A DNA stretch of 64,000 nt from Yponomeuta sedellus (GCA_934045075.1 OW203729.1:4785816-4849815); one strand, 5' to 3'; counted from the first letter of the stretch, positions 12,105 through 23,590 are shown. Numbers and translations: made by a program. Notes: generated by a model from the sequence alone, not told the origin.

Positions 12105-12739
12105 TATTTGTCTGATGAGAAAACGAGTGTAAATTCGGACCTCATCGGCTTTGACAAATTAAGACTAAGCTCTGAACATCGGTTCTGACTAATTTAGATA
12201 AGCCTGATTACGAAAAAAAAACAACCCAAAGAAATCTGAACCGGAGGATTGCGCGGCCATGGCGTTCAGGCGTCTATATCTTCTCAAGTAATGATGATAG
12301 AATGAATTTTCTTTCTTTTATGTGTCAACACATTAAAACATGCATTGACAAAAACCAGGCCTGTAGACCCTGTAGATGTCGAGATCTGACATGGCCGCGC
12401 AGTTCTCCGCGTTTCGTTCGCAAGGCTATCTTCAAACCTCAACAACTTTTTTATTACTGCTTTGATAAATTTTTGGTTTTCACCATTCAGTTTTGACAAA
12501 TTTTGACAAAATCCTGACATAAGCACTTTTTGAAAACAGAACATGGCCGCGCAATCGAAACGGTAACACGACCTCCGGTCGTGTCTTCCAGTTCTGTAGT
12601 GATGTGCTATGACTATTTCAATTGATTATAGACATTTTATCAACTTCTCGTATAAGTTTCTAGTGAGAATACGCAAATTTCAAATTAGATTCTAATATTT
12701 ATCTGATAGTTTATAAGAAAATTATTATTTATTTTATAG

Positions 12740-15331
12740 ATGTCAAGACCCGGACAACCAATTCCCCAGATATTTATCGATCTTCTCCAAGATGACGATG
12801 AGGAGGAAGAGGATGAGGGCGAGGGGGAGTTGGAGTTCGGGCTGGAGGAGGAGGCGACTGGGGCAGCAAAGCTGATGGTATGTTATTCTTATTAGATAGA
12901 TAGAGATAGATAGAGAACTCTTTATATGTTATATGAATACTAATTTAGTATTATTTGTTGTTCGTTCCGTTATTTTAGGTTTATACTTCTTACAGGCAAT
13001 GGACATCATGGTGAAGGAGGAAAACGGGGAGATAGTGCCACTGGAGGCACTAAGCGTCCAACCTTCTACCTCTAGGTAGGTATAATACTTGATTATTTTT
13101 TTCTATGTAGTTTTAGTTGCAAGTGGATAATTAACAAATATATTATTGTTTACAGAGAATCTCACGAAGATTCGCCCTCCCGGGACGAGAGGTAATTATT
13201 ATCTTAGTGAAATATTTTGTTAGTGTCCTATATGTATGTGTAGAAAAAATAAAGGTACCTACTACTTGTTTTAACGTTTATTTGTCGAACAGGCTCTCCA
13301 GCAGCAGCAGTGGTGATGAGGAAGTGCGTAGTGAGATGTTGCGTAACATCAGCCCGTTGTAAGTTTGAATAAATATTTATGTTGCTCAAATCACATGCTG
13401 TGTTTTTGTGTATCTATAGAACCGTTTTCAAGTTAATTTTACTTTACAGGTGTGTTCACGACGACGAGGTGCCGCGGTTTCGTGTCGTGGAGCTGCTGGA
13501 CGCGCCGGGACCCGTCGTTGCTGCTACTCGTGGACGTGGTGCCACTCGGGGAGGGCGAACAGGGCGTGAACGCGGCGGACGAGGTATGAGGGGTGGCAGA
13601 GGAGTTAGTGGATGGGTGCGCGGGCAGCCTCTAGTTGAGCGTTTTGTTGCCGACGACGAGCTGCCCGTGCAGATGCGGCAGGATATCGGCCGCTTATTGG
13701 CCGATCGTAACAGACGGGAACGCGTTGTGCGTGAACGCAGAGTAGTTGAAAATATGAATGAGCAGGAGGAAGCTTTTTTTGACTGTGAAGATTTTCAGTG
13801 GAAACCGATGGATGGATGGCAAGGAAGGAAAGAAAGTTTCCTCCCCGAAAATCCTGGGCCGACCAGCGTTTTCGATAACGCCTATAATGCATTCCGTGCT
13901 TATTGGGATGATACTATATTATCCCACGTAGCCACGGAAAGCAATAGGTATGCCCAGGGCATTCGGAGCATGAGATTCCGTCATGATTGGGTGCCGACCA
14001 ATTTAGACGAAATCCTTGTGCTGTTCGCATTTTGGATGATGTTAGGCATTATTAGAATGCCTACCATCAAATCTTGCTTTAGCAAGTTACCCATAATGCG
14101 GACAGACATATTCCGATGCCTGTTCACAGAGAAAAGGTACTGGAATTTAAATAGAGCCTTTCACCTTGCTGACGGTTCACGCGATCCAAACGATCCCGAA
14201 AACGTTTTGTATCCAATGGGCCCAATACTGGACCATTTGAACACTAAGTTTCAGGAACATTATATAATGGACCAGGAAATTTGTATCGATGAATCGTTGA
14301 CACTGTGGAAGGGGCCTCTTTCATTTAAGCAGTATATAAAAACAAAAGCGGCAAGGTTTGGCATAAAGACCTTTCAGTTGTGCGAAAGCGCAACTGGGTA
14401 TTTATGGTCATTCTTTGTTTACGTTGGCCGTAGGACGACTCCCGACACTGCCCTTCCCTCGAGCGTTTCAAGTGTAATGAAACTGGTTCAACCAATTCTG
14501 AATTTGGGTCATGTCTTGTACATGGATAATTGGTTCAACTCCCCTCAACTGGCACGGTTCCTGAAACGACGCCGCACCGACTGCGTTGGAACCCTGCGTT
14601 CCAATATAAAAAATGTTCCTGTAGTAATTCAGAAGGCCGTTCTAGCTGAGGGTGAGTTTGTTGCTCGACAATCTGGTGATGTTGCGGTGGTGGCATTACA
14701 AGATAAAAGGCGATTACACCTAATTACCACATGCCACGACACTACTCAGATACAGAAAGAAGGTAGGCCAGGTCGTCCGGCCCAATTCAAATTGGAACTC
14801 GTTGACGACTACAATCGGGGAATGGGTGGGGTTGATCGCTTAGATCAAATGCTGGAACCTTACTTAGTCGAACGGAAACAGTGCCGAAAATGGACAAAGA
14901 AGTTCTTCAAAAGGCTCTTGAACATTTCTATTCAAAATGCACGCATTTTGTTAGAAAAAAGTAGTGGAACGAAATTGGATTCTCTGGCGTTTCGGCTGAC
15001 GCTAGTTCAATCCATTATAGACAAACACCTTCCCCGTGTTCCTCGGGCCACTGAGCGGCAGGCTGTACCGTCACAGTTCCCACTACCAGTTCGGCGATTG
15101 ACAGAGCGACATTTTATTCGTCGGAAACCCGTTACTGAAGCGATGTTGTCCAACACGGCCCATCGCTCGAACTTGGGTCGCGGCTATTGCACTTGGTGCA
15201 AAAAATGCCAACGAAGGACGAAGACAGTATACGAGTGCCCGGAGTGTAACGTGCCGCTTTGTCTCGAAAAATGTTTTCGCCTTTTTCACTCTTACGCCGA
15301 ACCGTTACCGGAGCACATGGCACGTGAGTGA
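12740..15331 (+). CDS. piggyBac-type transposase, five coding exons, intact
   Basis: Exons 12740-12877, 12996-13075, 13156-13191, 13293-13358 and 13450-15331 have GT-AG introns and consistent phases, giving 733 residues. An acceptor (TTTATAG) sits directly before the ATG, so a 5' untranslated exon is likely. The N-terminus is acidic (DDDEEEEDEGEGE), followed by an RGG-rich stretch (RGRGATRGGRTGRERGG). The DDE_Tnp_1_7 core keeps the three aspartates of piggyBac: IDESLTLWKG, YMDNWFNSPQLA and GMGGVDRLDQM. A C-terminal cysteine-rich zinc finger follows (CTWCKKC, YECPECNVPLCLEKCF, H). Known members cut and paste at TTAA. No flanking TTAA inverted ends were found. AATAAA lies at 15523. The family is sure; whether it is a mobile copy or a host-recruited gene is open. 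Confidence 0.88.
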
Positions 15332-16002
15332 TGTAACGAGCGCATTTTTTTTAAATCGCCTGTTATTTCTCGGTTCTGATTTCCCTTGGCTTTGTTTGGC
15401 TACAGTTTTCGGTTGTCGCCTATTCATTTATTTTACTGTATATTTGAGAGAGGATGACGCATGTCAGATTTGTGTAAGTGATTTTGATTTGGGATTTTTA
15501 TGTAAGATTTATGTATGTAGATAATAAAAGTAGACATACTTCGTCCGCACCTTCACATTCTGTTTTCTTGTTTGTTTGACCAATCAAAATTTTTTTCTAG
15601 ATTGGTGAAAATCTTATTTGCCTATCGAACTAATGGAACAGGTAGAATTTAACATTTTTCATTTATTCGATGGGCAGGTAAAATCTAACGGCGTACCCTT
15701 TTGTAATTAAATAATGTATTCCTGCAGCTTTTGTCTTTTGCTATGTCATGTTTTGTTTACTACTAGCGAGATCGTTTCGACGGGAATTCGATAAAAGTAT
15801 TGTTAAAACATTTAATTATGTAAGCTCCATTCTCCTACAATTTAAAAGTTATAAAAACTCATAATTATATCACTCAGTATAACTCGCGATAGCACTACTG
15901 TTTAGATTTAAACGAAATAATAATATAATAAAATAAAGTTTGGATATTTCCACACACGGTAACTAAGCAAAGCTTGTGCTATGCGTACTAACCAACTGAT
16001 AT
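15332..16002. other. 3' flank of the piggyBac gene
   Basis: AT-rich, containing a likely polyadenylation signal AATAAA at 15523-15528. No other gene and no inverted repeat matching the upstream flank of the piggyBac gene was seen. Confidence 0.5.
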
Positions 16003-16006
16003 ACAT

Positions 16007-19000
16007 GGGCGTTTTTCAAAATTAATGTACACGTGACGCACCGGAAGTCATTGTTAAGTTGTGGTGGTTTGGCTGTATTTTTTCATCTAATTCGATTAAA
16101 TGTATCTTTAACTGTGTAAAAATCAATCCAACATAACAATAATAAGCCAAACATCGTGATAATATTTGTTTTATGTCAGAGCTCGACTCGAACACGTTCC
16201 GGTTCGTCACAAAGAAAAACATAAATAAAGTATAAACTATTGGTTGTTGTATTAGTTTCTCTTTATTTATTACTAAATGAAGTTAAAATATTTATAAATC
16301 AACAATCAAACAGATATCAGCGACAATAATTCTTGTCAAACGAATACTTTTCTTTCTAGATAGTCACAGTGTGACGTTTTGACTTTAAAAACAAAACAAT
16401 AATTTCTCTTCCTAAAGATAAAAACTCCAACGAATAAACTCAACATCAAAGCATACGTCAATGCCAACTAAATCAGTTCAAATAAATGACTAATAACAAA
16501 ATATTTATTAAATAATAACCATTTTTGTTTCCGTAACAATATGGGACAGTGACTATTTGGAATTCAAAGTGACTAACAAGAAAAACTTAAGGTAGATGTA
16601 CATTGTACATGTTATTAAATAAAATCTTAAAATTAGATAACTTATAATTTTTAGGTATTCTAACAGTCTTTGATGTATCATTCAAAGTGAAAACATGTTT
16701 CTCTATACCCTATATATTCTTGTTAATTAATATTTGGTTTTATAATACTAGAGGAACTGAAATTATAACATTTCTAGAACCTTGAGTAATGTTTTTTTTA
16801 ATTAACATAAATTTAGTATTGTTTAAAAAATATATTTTGTATCTTACTATACGTACGTAATAACTTTGGTAAATAACTGGAACTAGGGATTAAAAACGAT
16901 AAAAATCTACTTATTCAAAACATTTGTCGCAAATGTAGTCGATGGCTGGTTGATCGCAACACACTCCACATACCCAGTTTTTGCAAGCAATACACTTCGT
17001 CATGTCAGTGATCACAAATAATTTACGAAGCTTACATAAATAGCATGTGAAGTTTCGGTTTATTATGGTTTTTAGTGACCTTGAACTGCATTTTTCTTGG
17101 TTTGCTGGTATTAGTTTTACTTTTTTCTTAGACGTACCTTCTTCTTTTAGATTATTCTTCCTTTTACTAAGATTTTCCTTTCCTCTATTTTTGTTCAAAC
17201 ATTCCACTTCGTCTTCTATCAAGGAATTTGCGGTATCTAACAATCCAACAAACCCTGTTTGAGGATAATCTTTGATATCATCCAACATATCTAAGTCCAC
17301 AATATCATCAATATTTAGGCCAATTTCCAAATCGGAGAGGTCGACAACATCACCGTCTCGAACATTCTGTTTTATTAAACTGCTTGATGAAGTGTCAGTA
17401 ATGGAAGGGTTTCGTCCGACTCCGTTTTCGTCGCTAGGTGGATTTTCAAGAGCAACTATTGAGAAAGTTTCATCATGACTATGGTCATGTTTGATGGCAG
17501 GAATAGCATTTTGATCGATATCTAAAACTGTTGCAGCAACCTGATCGACCTGCTCAGTTTCATCATAAGATGCTTTATCGGTAACGGAGAGCGCCGTATC
17601 AGGATCAACATAAACAGTTTGAATATTGCGTTGATCAAAACCAAATGAATGCGTTACTGGATCCAAACAAGTGCATAGTCCGCGTTTATCGCCACAAAAG
17701 CAACTTAATTTTCGATACAATATTTGACCGGGATTCACTGATATGACTTGGTGGAGTTTCATAGTCTGCGGCACAGCTTTGAGATCTCTCGGAATAATTT
17801 TGTTTACATTCTCGATATCCGTATCTGAGATTATAAAACATTTCACAGATTTCATACTGGCTGATAGAAAAGTATAAGCATCATTTGCATCTGTCACATC
17901 GTGTCCGTACGCCACATGCCTATCTAACTGTCTTTTGACTGCACCCCCAATGCCATCTGCAACACCCTTTCCATGCCCACTTTCCGAAAATGACCAGGTA
18001 ATATATTTCAGTTTCAATTTTGTTGCAAACAAGTTGATTAGGTAGAAGTTCTTTTTCTGCCTGTACTGGGATGTGGGGCCGTCAGAAAAAAAATGGATTG
18101 TTTCTATTGTGGGGTCCATTTCCTTGACAAATTTGAAGATGGGCAAGAGGTGCGCCCAGATGGCATTGGGTTCATGACAAACGTTATCAGATATTGTAAC
18201 GAATGATTGAGATTTATCATTCCAATAAATGATACCACAATGAAGTGAAACACAATTTTTCGACGCTCCGAAATGCATTGACTGTACTTCAGTCCCAAGT
18301 TTACAGTCGTAATTTTCTGAAAAGTCAACTAATATGGCGATCTCTTTAATGCCCAAATTTTTTATGCAGATTTGGTATTGTCGCTGTTGTTCCTTCCAGT
18401 TGTAATAATGAATCTTGAATTTCGAAAATTCCTCTTTAAATTGGGTTACAAGCTCGCGAACCGTTCCTTTCTTCAAAAGTTTTACAGTTTTTTTTGTAGT
18501 ACATTCTTTTCCCGATTTTTGGTATGTGTGTGTAACTCTTTCCCATTTCATCCACGTGATTTCCTCATCAAATTTATCTTCTCTGTATTGCAGGCATTGG
18601 GTACTACAAGTTTCACATTCATCGGACATGCATGCGTACGAGTATTTATCACAAACAGACTTACTAATAGTTTCTTCCAGATTTTTGTAATCTACGATAT
18701 GTTTGTTTTTGAGAGCCATGAAGAGGTACTCCATGTTGGAGTGTTTGATGCACATACATGTATCTCTATTTTTGGCGGTTGGTGACAAAACGTAATACGG
18801 TTTATATCGATAAAAAGTCGTAAAACTGATTTTACCACCTTCTTTTTTATAAGTTTCGTATAAATTACTTATTGTGTCGGTTAGGTATCTTATCTGCATT
18901 TTCTGCTTCGATTTTGTTTTCGTTTCCCGTTTTCCAGCAGTAGTCCTGCTGATATCGTCTCTCAAATAAAAAATATTAAGTTCGTGTTGTATTTTCTTGT

Positions 19001-20709
19001 TTACAACTCTATCTTTGTTTTTGCTGTGCCTTATACGGCCTTTAATGCCTAAACAGCTAGCAACAGCTGTTACAGATTTGCTGTTTTTGACCACTTGGTT
19101 TAGCGCAATAGATTTAAGCAGCCTTTTTTCTGATATGATTCGGGTAGTTTTGTAGGTTTCACGTAATGACAGCTCTAAGATTTCCTGGCGTGCCAATAGT
19201 TTATCTATTTCTGTCTGTAGTTCATCCACTTTTTTCGTGTGGGCAATTTGTTGACGGTAAATTTTCTTTCGGGTCGCTTCATTTCTCGTTTTTAATTTTC
19301 GAATATATTCCAGAGACTTTTGATAGTTTCTGCATAAATTTTTATAGCGTATTTTTAAGACAGGAGTTGTCGTGTTCTTGGACTCCGATGTGTTTGATAC
19401 AGCTACAGCTTGATTTTCGTTTTCTTTTTTTTTTCTTTGTTTCTGTTTTTTCTTATCATCCCTCCATTGTTTTCTTTGAATTTTTTTTTCTTCTTCTGAT
19501 AAGTCTTTTACTTTTTTTCGACTCTTTTGGAGACGTTTTAGTTGTTTCTTTCTCTGCTCCTCAAATTTTACGGGGTCTTGTTTTAATTTCTCTCGGTACC
19601 TTTTGGCCCGTTCGGCTGCTGTGAGGGCCATGTCAACTGAAATAGAACGTATTATTAAAGTAAGTGATATTGTGATTAACGATGAACGCGTCTCCCCTGC
19701 ATATTTGTAGTTATAAATATCTACGCTACATTTGTTGATTTGTACACAACATTTTTATTTGTTTCAAGATTACGAGTCGTCTGGTTGCGAGATTATTATT
19801 ATAGGCTATTATTATTTTACGCAAATATAGAAAAAAACAAACATACATAACTTTCACTAACATTAGACATTAGCCACATGTAGCACAACCTTAATAGTTC
19901 CAGTTCGTCACAAAAATATTCCTGTCATACAATACGTGATGGACCGGAACCTGACGATTAATATCAACAAATCTTCAAACAATAATTGACGATCTCGTGA
20001 TTATGTTATGGCTACTTACAACTTTGTAAACGAGAGTTTCTGAACAAAAATAGGATTGTGTTACATCAAATATCGTAATAAACTGCTAAATACCTTGTAA
20101 AATCCAGTGACTTTCCGGAATACAATTTCGAGACCACAAAAATGCACCCACTTTCGTCACAGATTTTGTTCAATGAAATTGATTCTGCAGTGGCGGCCGT
20201 ACGCCATAGACAAGAATAGTGTTGCCAAAAATAACCAGTAATATAATTCTTCGGTAATATTTCGTTGAAGTGTCGAAATCTTTGCCGTGACGTTTTCCGG
20301 AATTCCGGTTACGTGTTATTCCTGGGACAGCAATTAATTAGTGTTACCGGCTATTTCAAGCTCAATATCTACAAAATAGAGCTTGAAATCGTCTGTTTGG
20401 TTAATATACGTCTGTACAGCAGCTATAATAGTGGTGGTAGCACTAATATTCAGCCAAAACTTACGAGTTGAAAGTTTGAAGTTGCAGGTGGGACATGAAG
20501 ATTTTACACTTTTTTACACTTTATTTTTATTACATTTTATTCATATAAATATTTGGCTCGCATCTAACGTTAGTTTGTGATTCTAAAATATGTTACTATT
20601 GGACAAAAAAGCAGTTTAACTACTTACATTGCTTACGAAAAATCTAAAAAAAATCTTAATGTATAGGACACTTCTTATCTGCAATGTACATTTGTTTTGA
20701 AAAACACCC
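16007..20709. mobile_element. Complete 4.7-kb DNA transposon, 25-bp TIRs, ACAT target duplication (Sola-like)
   Basis: The left end starts GGGCGTTTTTCAAAAT and continues TAATGTACA. The right end, reversed, starts GGGTGTTTTTCAAAAC and continues AAATGTACA, matching at 22 of 25 bases. ACAT lies immediately outside both ends (16003-16006 and 20710-20713). The element encloses one long intact gene (16911-19631). The word TTCGTCACA, mostly next to TTCCGG or TTCCAG, recurs inside both ends (about 16204, 19903 and 20153) and could be a transposase-binding site. Four-base duplications and this transposase type fit the Sola superfamily as I know it; that name is an inference. Confidence 0.82.
16911..19631 (-). 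CDS. 906-aa DDE-type transposase (Sola-like), intact
   Basis: Uninterrupted 906-codon frame. Residues 1-75 are very basic (RAKRYREKLKQDPVKFEEQR), then coiled coil to about 170, then a helix-turn-helix-like part (NSKSVTAVASCLGIKG). A cysteine-rich block follows near 310-360 (TCMCIKHSN, ACMSDECETCSTQC). The likely RNase H-fold core has three acidic motifs: VDFSENYDCK (about 455), HFFSDGPTSQYRQKKNF (about 535) and FSESGHGKGVADGIGG (about 565). The tail is acidic and ends in a PHD-like zinc finger (CYLCKLRK, CIACKNWVCGVCCDQP, CDKC). An acceptor-like TTTCAG lies 5 nt before the ATG. It binds its own inverted ends, if functional. The same fold is widespread in invertebrate proteins usually listed as uncharacterised. 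DDE chemistry is inferred from motif layout. Confidence 0.75.
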   Translation of the reverse strand: MALTAAERAKRYREKLKQDPVKFEEQRKKQLKRLQKSRKKVKDLSEEEKKIQRKQWRDDKKKQKQRKKKENENQAVAVSNTSESKNTTTPVLKIRYKNLCRNYQKSLEYIRKLKTRNEATRKKIYRQQIAHTKKVDELQTEIDKLLARQEILELSLRETYKTTRIISEKRLLKSIALNQVVKNSKSVTAVASCLGIKGRIRHSKNKDRVVNKKIQHELNIFYLRDDISRTTAGKRETKTKSKQKMQIRYLTDTISNLYETYKKEGGKISFTTFYRYKPYYVLSPTAKNRDTCMCIKHSNMEYLFMALKNKHIVDYKNLEETISKSVCDKYSYACMSDECETCSTQCLQYREDKFDEEITWMKWERVTHTYQKSGKECTTKKTVKLLKKGTVRELVTQFKEEFSKFKIHYYNWKEQQRQYQICIKNLGIKEIAILVDFSENYDCKLGTEVQSMHFGASKNCVSLHCGIIYWNDKSQSFVTISDNVCHEPNAIWAHLLPIFKFVKEMDPTIETIHFFSDGPTSQYRQKKNFYLINLFATKLKLKYITWSFSESGHGKGVADGIGGAVKRQLDRHVAYGHDVTDANDAYTFLSASMKSVKCFIISDTDIENVNKIIPRDLKAVPQTMKLHQVISVNPGQILYRKLSCFCGDKRGLCTCLDPVTHSFGFDQRNIQTVYVDPDTALSVTDKASYDETEQVDQVAATVLDIDQNAIPAIKHDHSHDETFSIVALENPPSDENGVGRNPSITDTSSSSLIKQNVRDGDVVDLSDLEIGLNIDDIVDLDMLDDIKDYPQTGFVGLLDTANSLIEDEVECLNKNRGKENLSKRKNNLKEEGTSKKKVKLIPANQEKCSSRSLKTIINRNFTCYLCKLRKLFVITDMTKCIACKNWVCGVCCDQPAIDYICDKCFE

Positions 20710-20713
20710 ACAT

Positions 20714-21837
20714 ACTTATATAATTTTAAATACTTGTACTTTAATACCATTTAAATACCTAGAATCCGAAAACCAATAAAATGCTCATCACACAATTGTT
20801 GGTCATGGGTAGGGATCAAACCCACGACCTATTGCTCAATAAACTGTTTTGACATGTTTGATCTCTATTTTAGCACAAAAAATATCGATTGATAGAGTCA
20901 TAAGTAGTTATATCTTAAATTGCTACGCAGAAATACTAAAACCGAAAGAAAACATCGAATTCACGACAAATAAACTTAACGATGATCTTTCGCCGCTCTA
21001 CGTTTGTTCTAACTTTTTTCCTTACTATGTTAAGTTAGTTAAAGATGTTGGCACGTAGAAAGAGCTATGAGCGCCATACTTTTATTACAGGTCACGCGCA
21101 GCTCTTCTTAAGTGCCGGCATCTACTCTTCCTGTCAGTTATTTATTATATAAACAAATAAACTAACAGTGTGGTGTTGGATTATTATATTTTTTGTTTGT
21201 ATGATGTTTACCAGCTGTATCATGGCTAGCTGTGGAACGGGTTTTGTTTTCTTAATTTTGTGTTCTTTTGCATTGGATTCCTAAGTTGCAAAAACATACT
21301 AAGTACATTCTATAGCTACGTATATACGTATTAGGTCATAATTCAGCTCATGCACGAATGTTTTCAACTCAACCAGTTATTTTAACATGTTTGTATCTTT
21401 TATTTATTTTTTAAAAACAGATAACAGTTTACATCTTTGTAATAGACTTGCTGACATGAAAGTAAACAACGTGAGAAAATTCGCTGTTGATGTAGTAAAA
21501 GTGACACCGGAAGCAATACTAGGCATAATTTTTAAATCAATCACCACTAACAATGTATATAACAGGCATATTACTTTTTATTTTTTGACTATGTATTTGC
21601 ATGAATTTTATCGACTTTTGCCCAATGAATACTCTCCCTTACCCCATCCCTACTAAACAAGACAAGACAATGGAAATACTATTTTATTGTTTTATTCTTT
21701 ATTTTTGTTTGAATATTTATTGTAAATAGTGTGAAAAAAGAAAATAAATATTTCGTCATGAATGTACTGTTTAATTTCTCATTTACCCTTTTATTTGTGA
21801 CCTTGGTACAAAAATATAATGCAGTCGACATAATTTT
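20714..21837. other. Intronic/intergenic stretch, no gene seen
   Basis: AT-rich. 20785-20850 reversed contains a tRNA-like B box (GGTCGTGGGTTTGATCC), probably a SINE head. The open frames at 20849-21058 and 21387-21656 have no recognisable content. Confidence 0.5.
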
Positions 21838-23062
21838 TTAAAAACCTATTTAGAGGCTAAAAATTCCACCCATGCCGGGATTCGAACCCGCGACCTCTGG
21901 CTATCCGTGCCAGCGCTCTTTCCAACTGACTGAAATGGGCGACTCACCGGCATCAGTGAAATTTCGAACCTCTACAATATTCTCTGTATTACGTAAAGGC
22001 GGCGACATCTGGCTGAAGTAATTTGCATCACTTGCAGCCCCGAGTACCTACTTTGCAGTTAGGCCTTTACAGAGCGCTGGCACGGATAGCCAGAGGTCGC
22101 GGGATCGAATGGGTGGAATTTTTAGCCTCTAAATAGGTTTTTAAATTTGTTCCTTAGCACGGGTTAGTGCATTAAAAATAAAAATAGTGTAATCATGTGG
22201 GTACAGTGATATCTTTCCGATGTTAAAACCTAACTGCAAAGTAGGTAGTCGGGGCTGTAAGTAATGCAATTTGCTTAAGTCAGATGTCGCTGCCTGTACG
22301 TAATACAGAGAATATTGTAAAGAGGTTCGAAATTTCACTGATGCCGTGAGTCGCCCATTGGCTCAATTGGTAGAGCGCTGGTACGGATAGCCAGAGGTTG
22401 CGGGTTCGAATCCCGGCATGGGTGAAATTTTTAGCCTCTAAATAGGTTTTTAAATTTGTTCCTTAGCACGGGTTAGTTGCATTAAAAATAAAAATAGTGT
22501 AATCATGTGGGTACAGTGATATCGTTCCGATGTTAAAACCTAACTGCAAAGTAGGTAGTCGGGGCTGTAAGTAATGCAATTTGCTTAAGTCAGATGTCGC
22601 TGCCTGTACGTAATACAGAGAATATTGTAAAGAGGTTCGAAATTTCACTGATGCCGTGAGTCGCCCATTGGCTCAATTGGTAGAGCGCTGGTACGGATAG
22701 CCAGAGGTTGCGGGTTCGAATCCCGGCATGGGTGAAATTTTTAGCCTCTAAATAGGTTTTTAAACATGTGGGTACAGTGATATCATTCCGATGTGAAGGC
22801 CTAACTGCAAAGTAGGTACTCGAGGCTGCAAGTGGTGCAAATTACTTCAGCCAGATGTCGCTGCCTGTACGTAATACAGAGAATATTGTAAAGGGGTTCG
22901 AAATTTCACTGATGCCGGTGAGTCGCCCTTTAGCTCAGTTGGAAAGAGCGCTGGCACGGATAGCCAGAGGTCGCGGGTTCGAATCCGGGCATGGGTGGAA
23001 TTTTTAGCCTCTAAATAGGTTTTTAAACATTTTCCTTAGTACGGGTTAGTGCATTAAAAAAT
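21838..23062. mobile_element. tRNA-like inverted element with tandem 322-bp units
   Basis: The left part (21838-22070) is reversed: tail, tRNA-like head, body. From 22073 the same modules run forward in tandem. Units starting at 22140 and 22462 are 322 bp apart and almost identical, followed by a third, partly deleted one. Each tRNA-like core folds with an acceptor stem CGCCCAT/ATGGGTG, D arm GCTCAATTGGTAGAGC, anticodon stem CTGGC/GCCAG and T loop GGTTCGAATCC. It resembles tRNA-Ile except for the anticodon loop. The tail reads TTTTTAGCCTCTAAATAGGT, then AGCACGGGTTAGTGCATTAA. Not a functional tRNA. Confidence 0.75.
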
Positions 23063-23099
23063 AAATCAGTCGATATATTTAATTTTTACTAGACTGCGT

Positions 23100-23590
23100 T
23101 ACGTTACGTTATCAACCCTTATATGTCCCCACTGCTGGGGCACGGGTCTCTTCCTGCATCGCAGGAAGGTTAGGCCATACTCCACCACGGGGGCCAAGTC
23201 CGGGTTGGTGGAGGATTGTGAGACAGTGGCCGGGCCTCACTGTCAGAAGTTATCAAGCCCCCTTATTCCGTACCGACCAACTAACTGGATCAACTAGTTG
23301 TTCCGATCGGAACTCAGTACGTTGTTTTATTCCTATCGGATCACCTACTCAAATCAACCATATTAGCCGCCCATATTGCCTCTGACATGGCTTAACGACT
23401 GCCATTATATGACAGCCGGCACCAACGGCTTAACGTGCCTTGCGAAGCACGGAAGCGCTCGGAAAAATGCCACTAGCGGTAGTCACGGGACGCTCACCCA
23501 TCCCGTACCTGGCCGCGCCTGTTGTTGCTTAACCAAGTGATTAATTCCAATCACTCTGTTCGCCTAGGCCACGAGCGCTTCTCTAGACTG
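23100..23590 (-). mobile_element. 5S rRNA-like SINE, near full length
   Basis: Reversed, the head reads ATTAATCACTTGGTTAAGCA, then GCGCGGCCAGGTACGGGATG GGTGAGCG, resembling the internal promoter of 5S rRNA genes. The body contains GACTACCGCTAGTGGCATTT and GGTGCCGGCTGTCATATAAT. The tail ends CCCAGCAGTGGGGACATA, then AGGGTTGAT. It is the longest copy here. Confidence 0.75.

Larger units (their letters stand above)
8726..12567. mobile_element. Long-inverted-repeat (foldback-type) DNA transposon, 8-bp target duplication
   Basis: The arms at 8726-9422 and about 12090-12567 are inverted copies of each other over roughly 460 bp once later insertions are removed. Both termini begin GTTACCGTTTCGATTGCGCG. 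Flanking 8-mers are ACGACTTC (8718-8725) and ACGACCTC (12568-12575), a one-mismatch target duplication. Eight-base duplications are typical of hAT and P superfamily elements. There is no transposase inside; the centre is filled by a jockey LINE fragment. The left arm carries a nested MITE and the right arm a short LINE tail. Confidence 0.8.

Noticed and set aside
8020..15600. TTAA-flanked ends for the piggyBac gene
   Set aside because: Several TTAA tetramers exist on both sides but no pair is followed by matching inverted sequence.
21387..21656. 89-codon plus-strand frame (MKVNNVRKFAVDVVKVTPEA)
   Set aside because: Looked briefly protein-like, but has no recognisable motif, no splice continuity and lies in AT-rich DNA.
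22350..22425. Functional tRNA gene
   Set aside because: The stems fold, but the anticodon loop ACGGATA lacks U33 and the same sequence recurs in repeat copies; it is a tRNA-derived repeat module.
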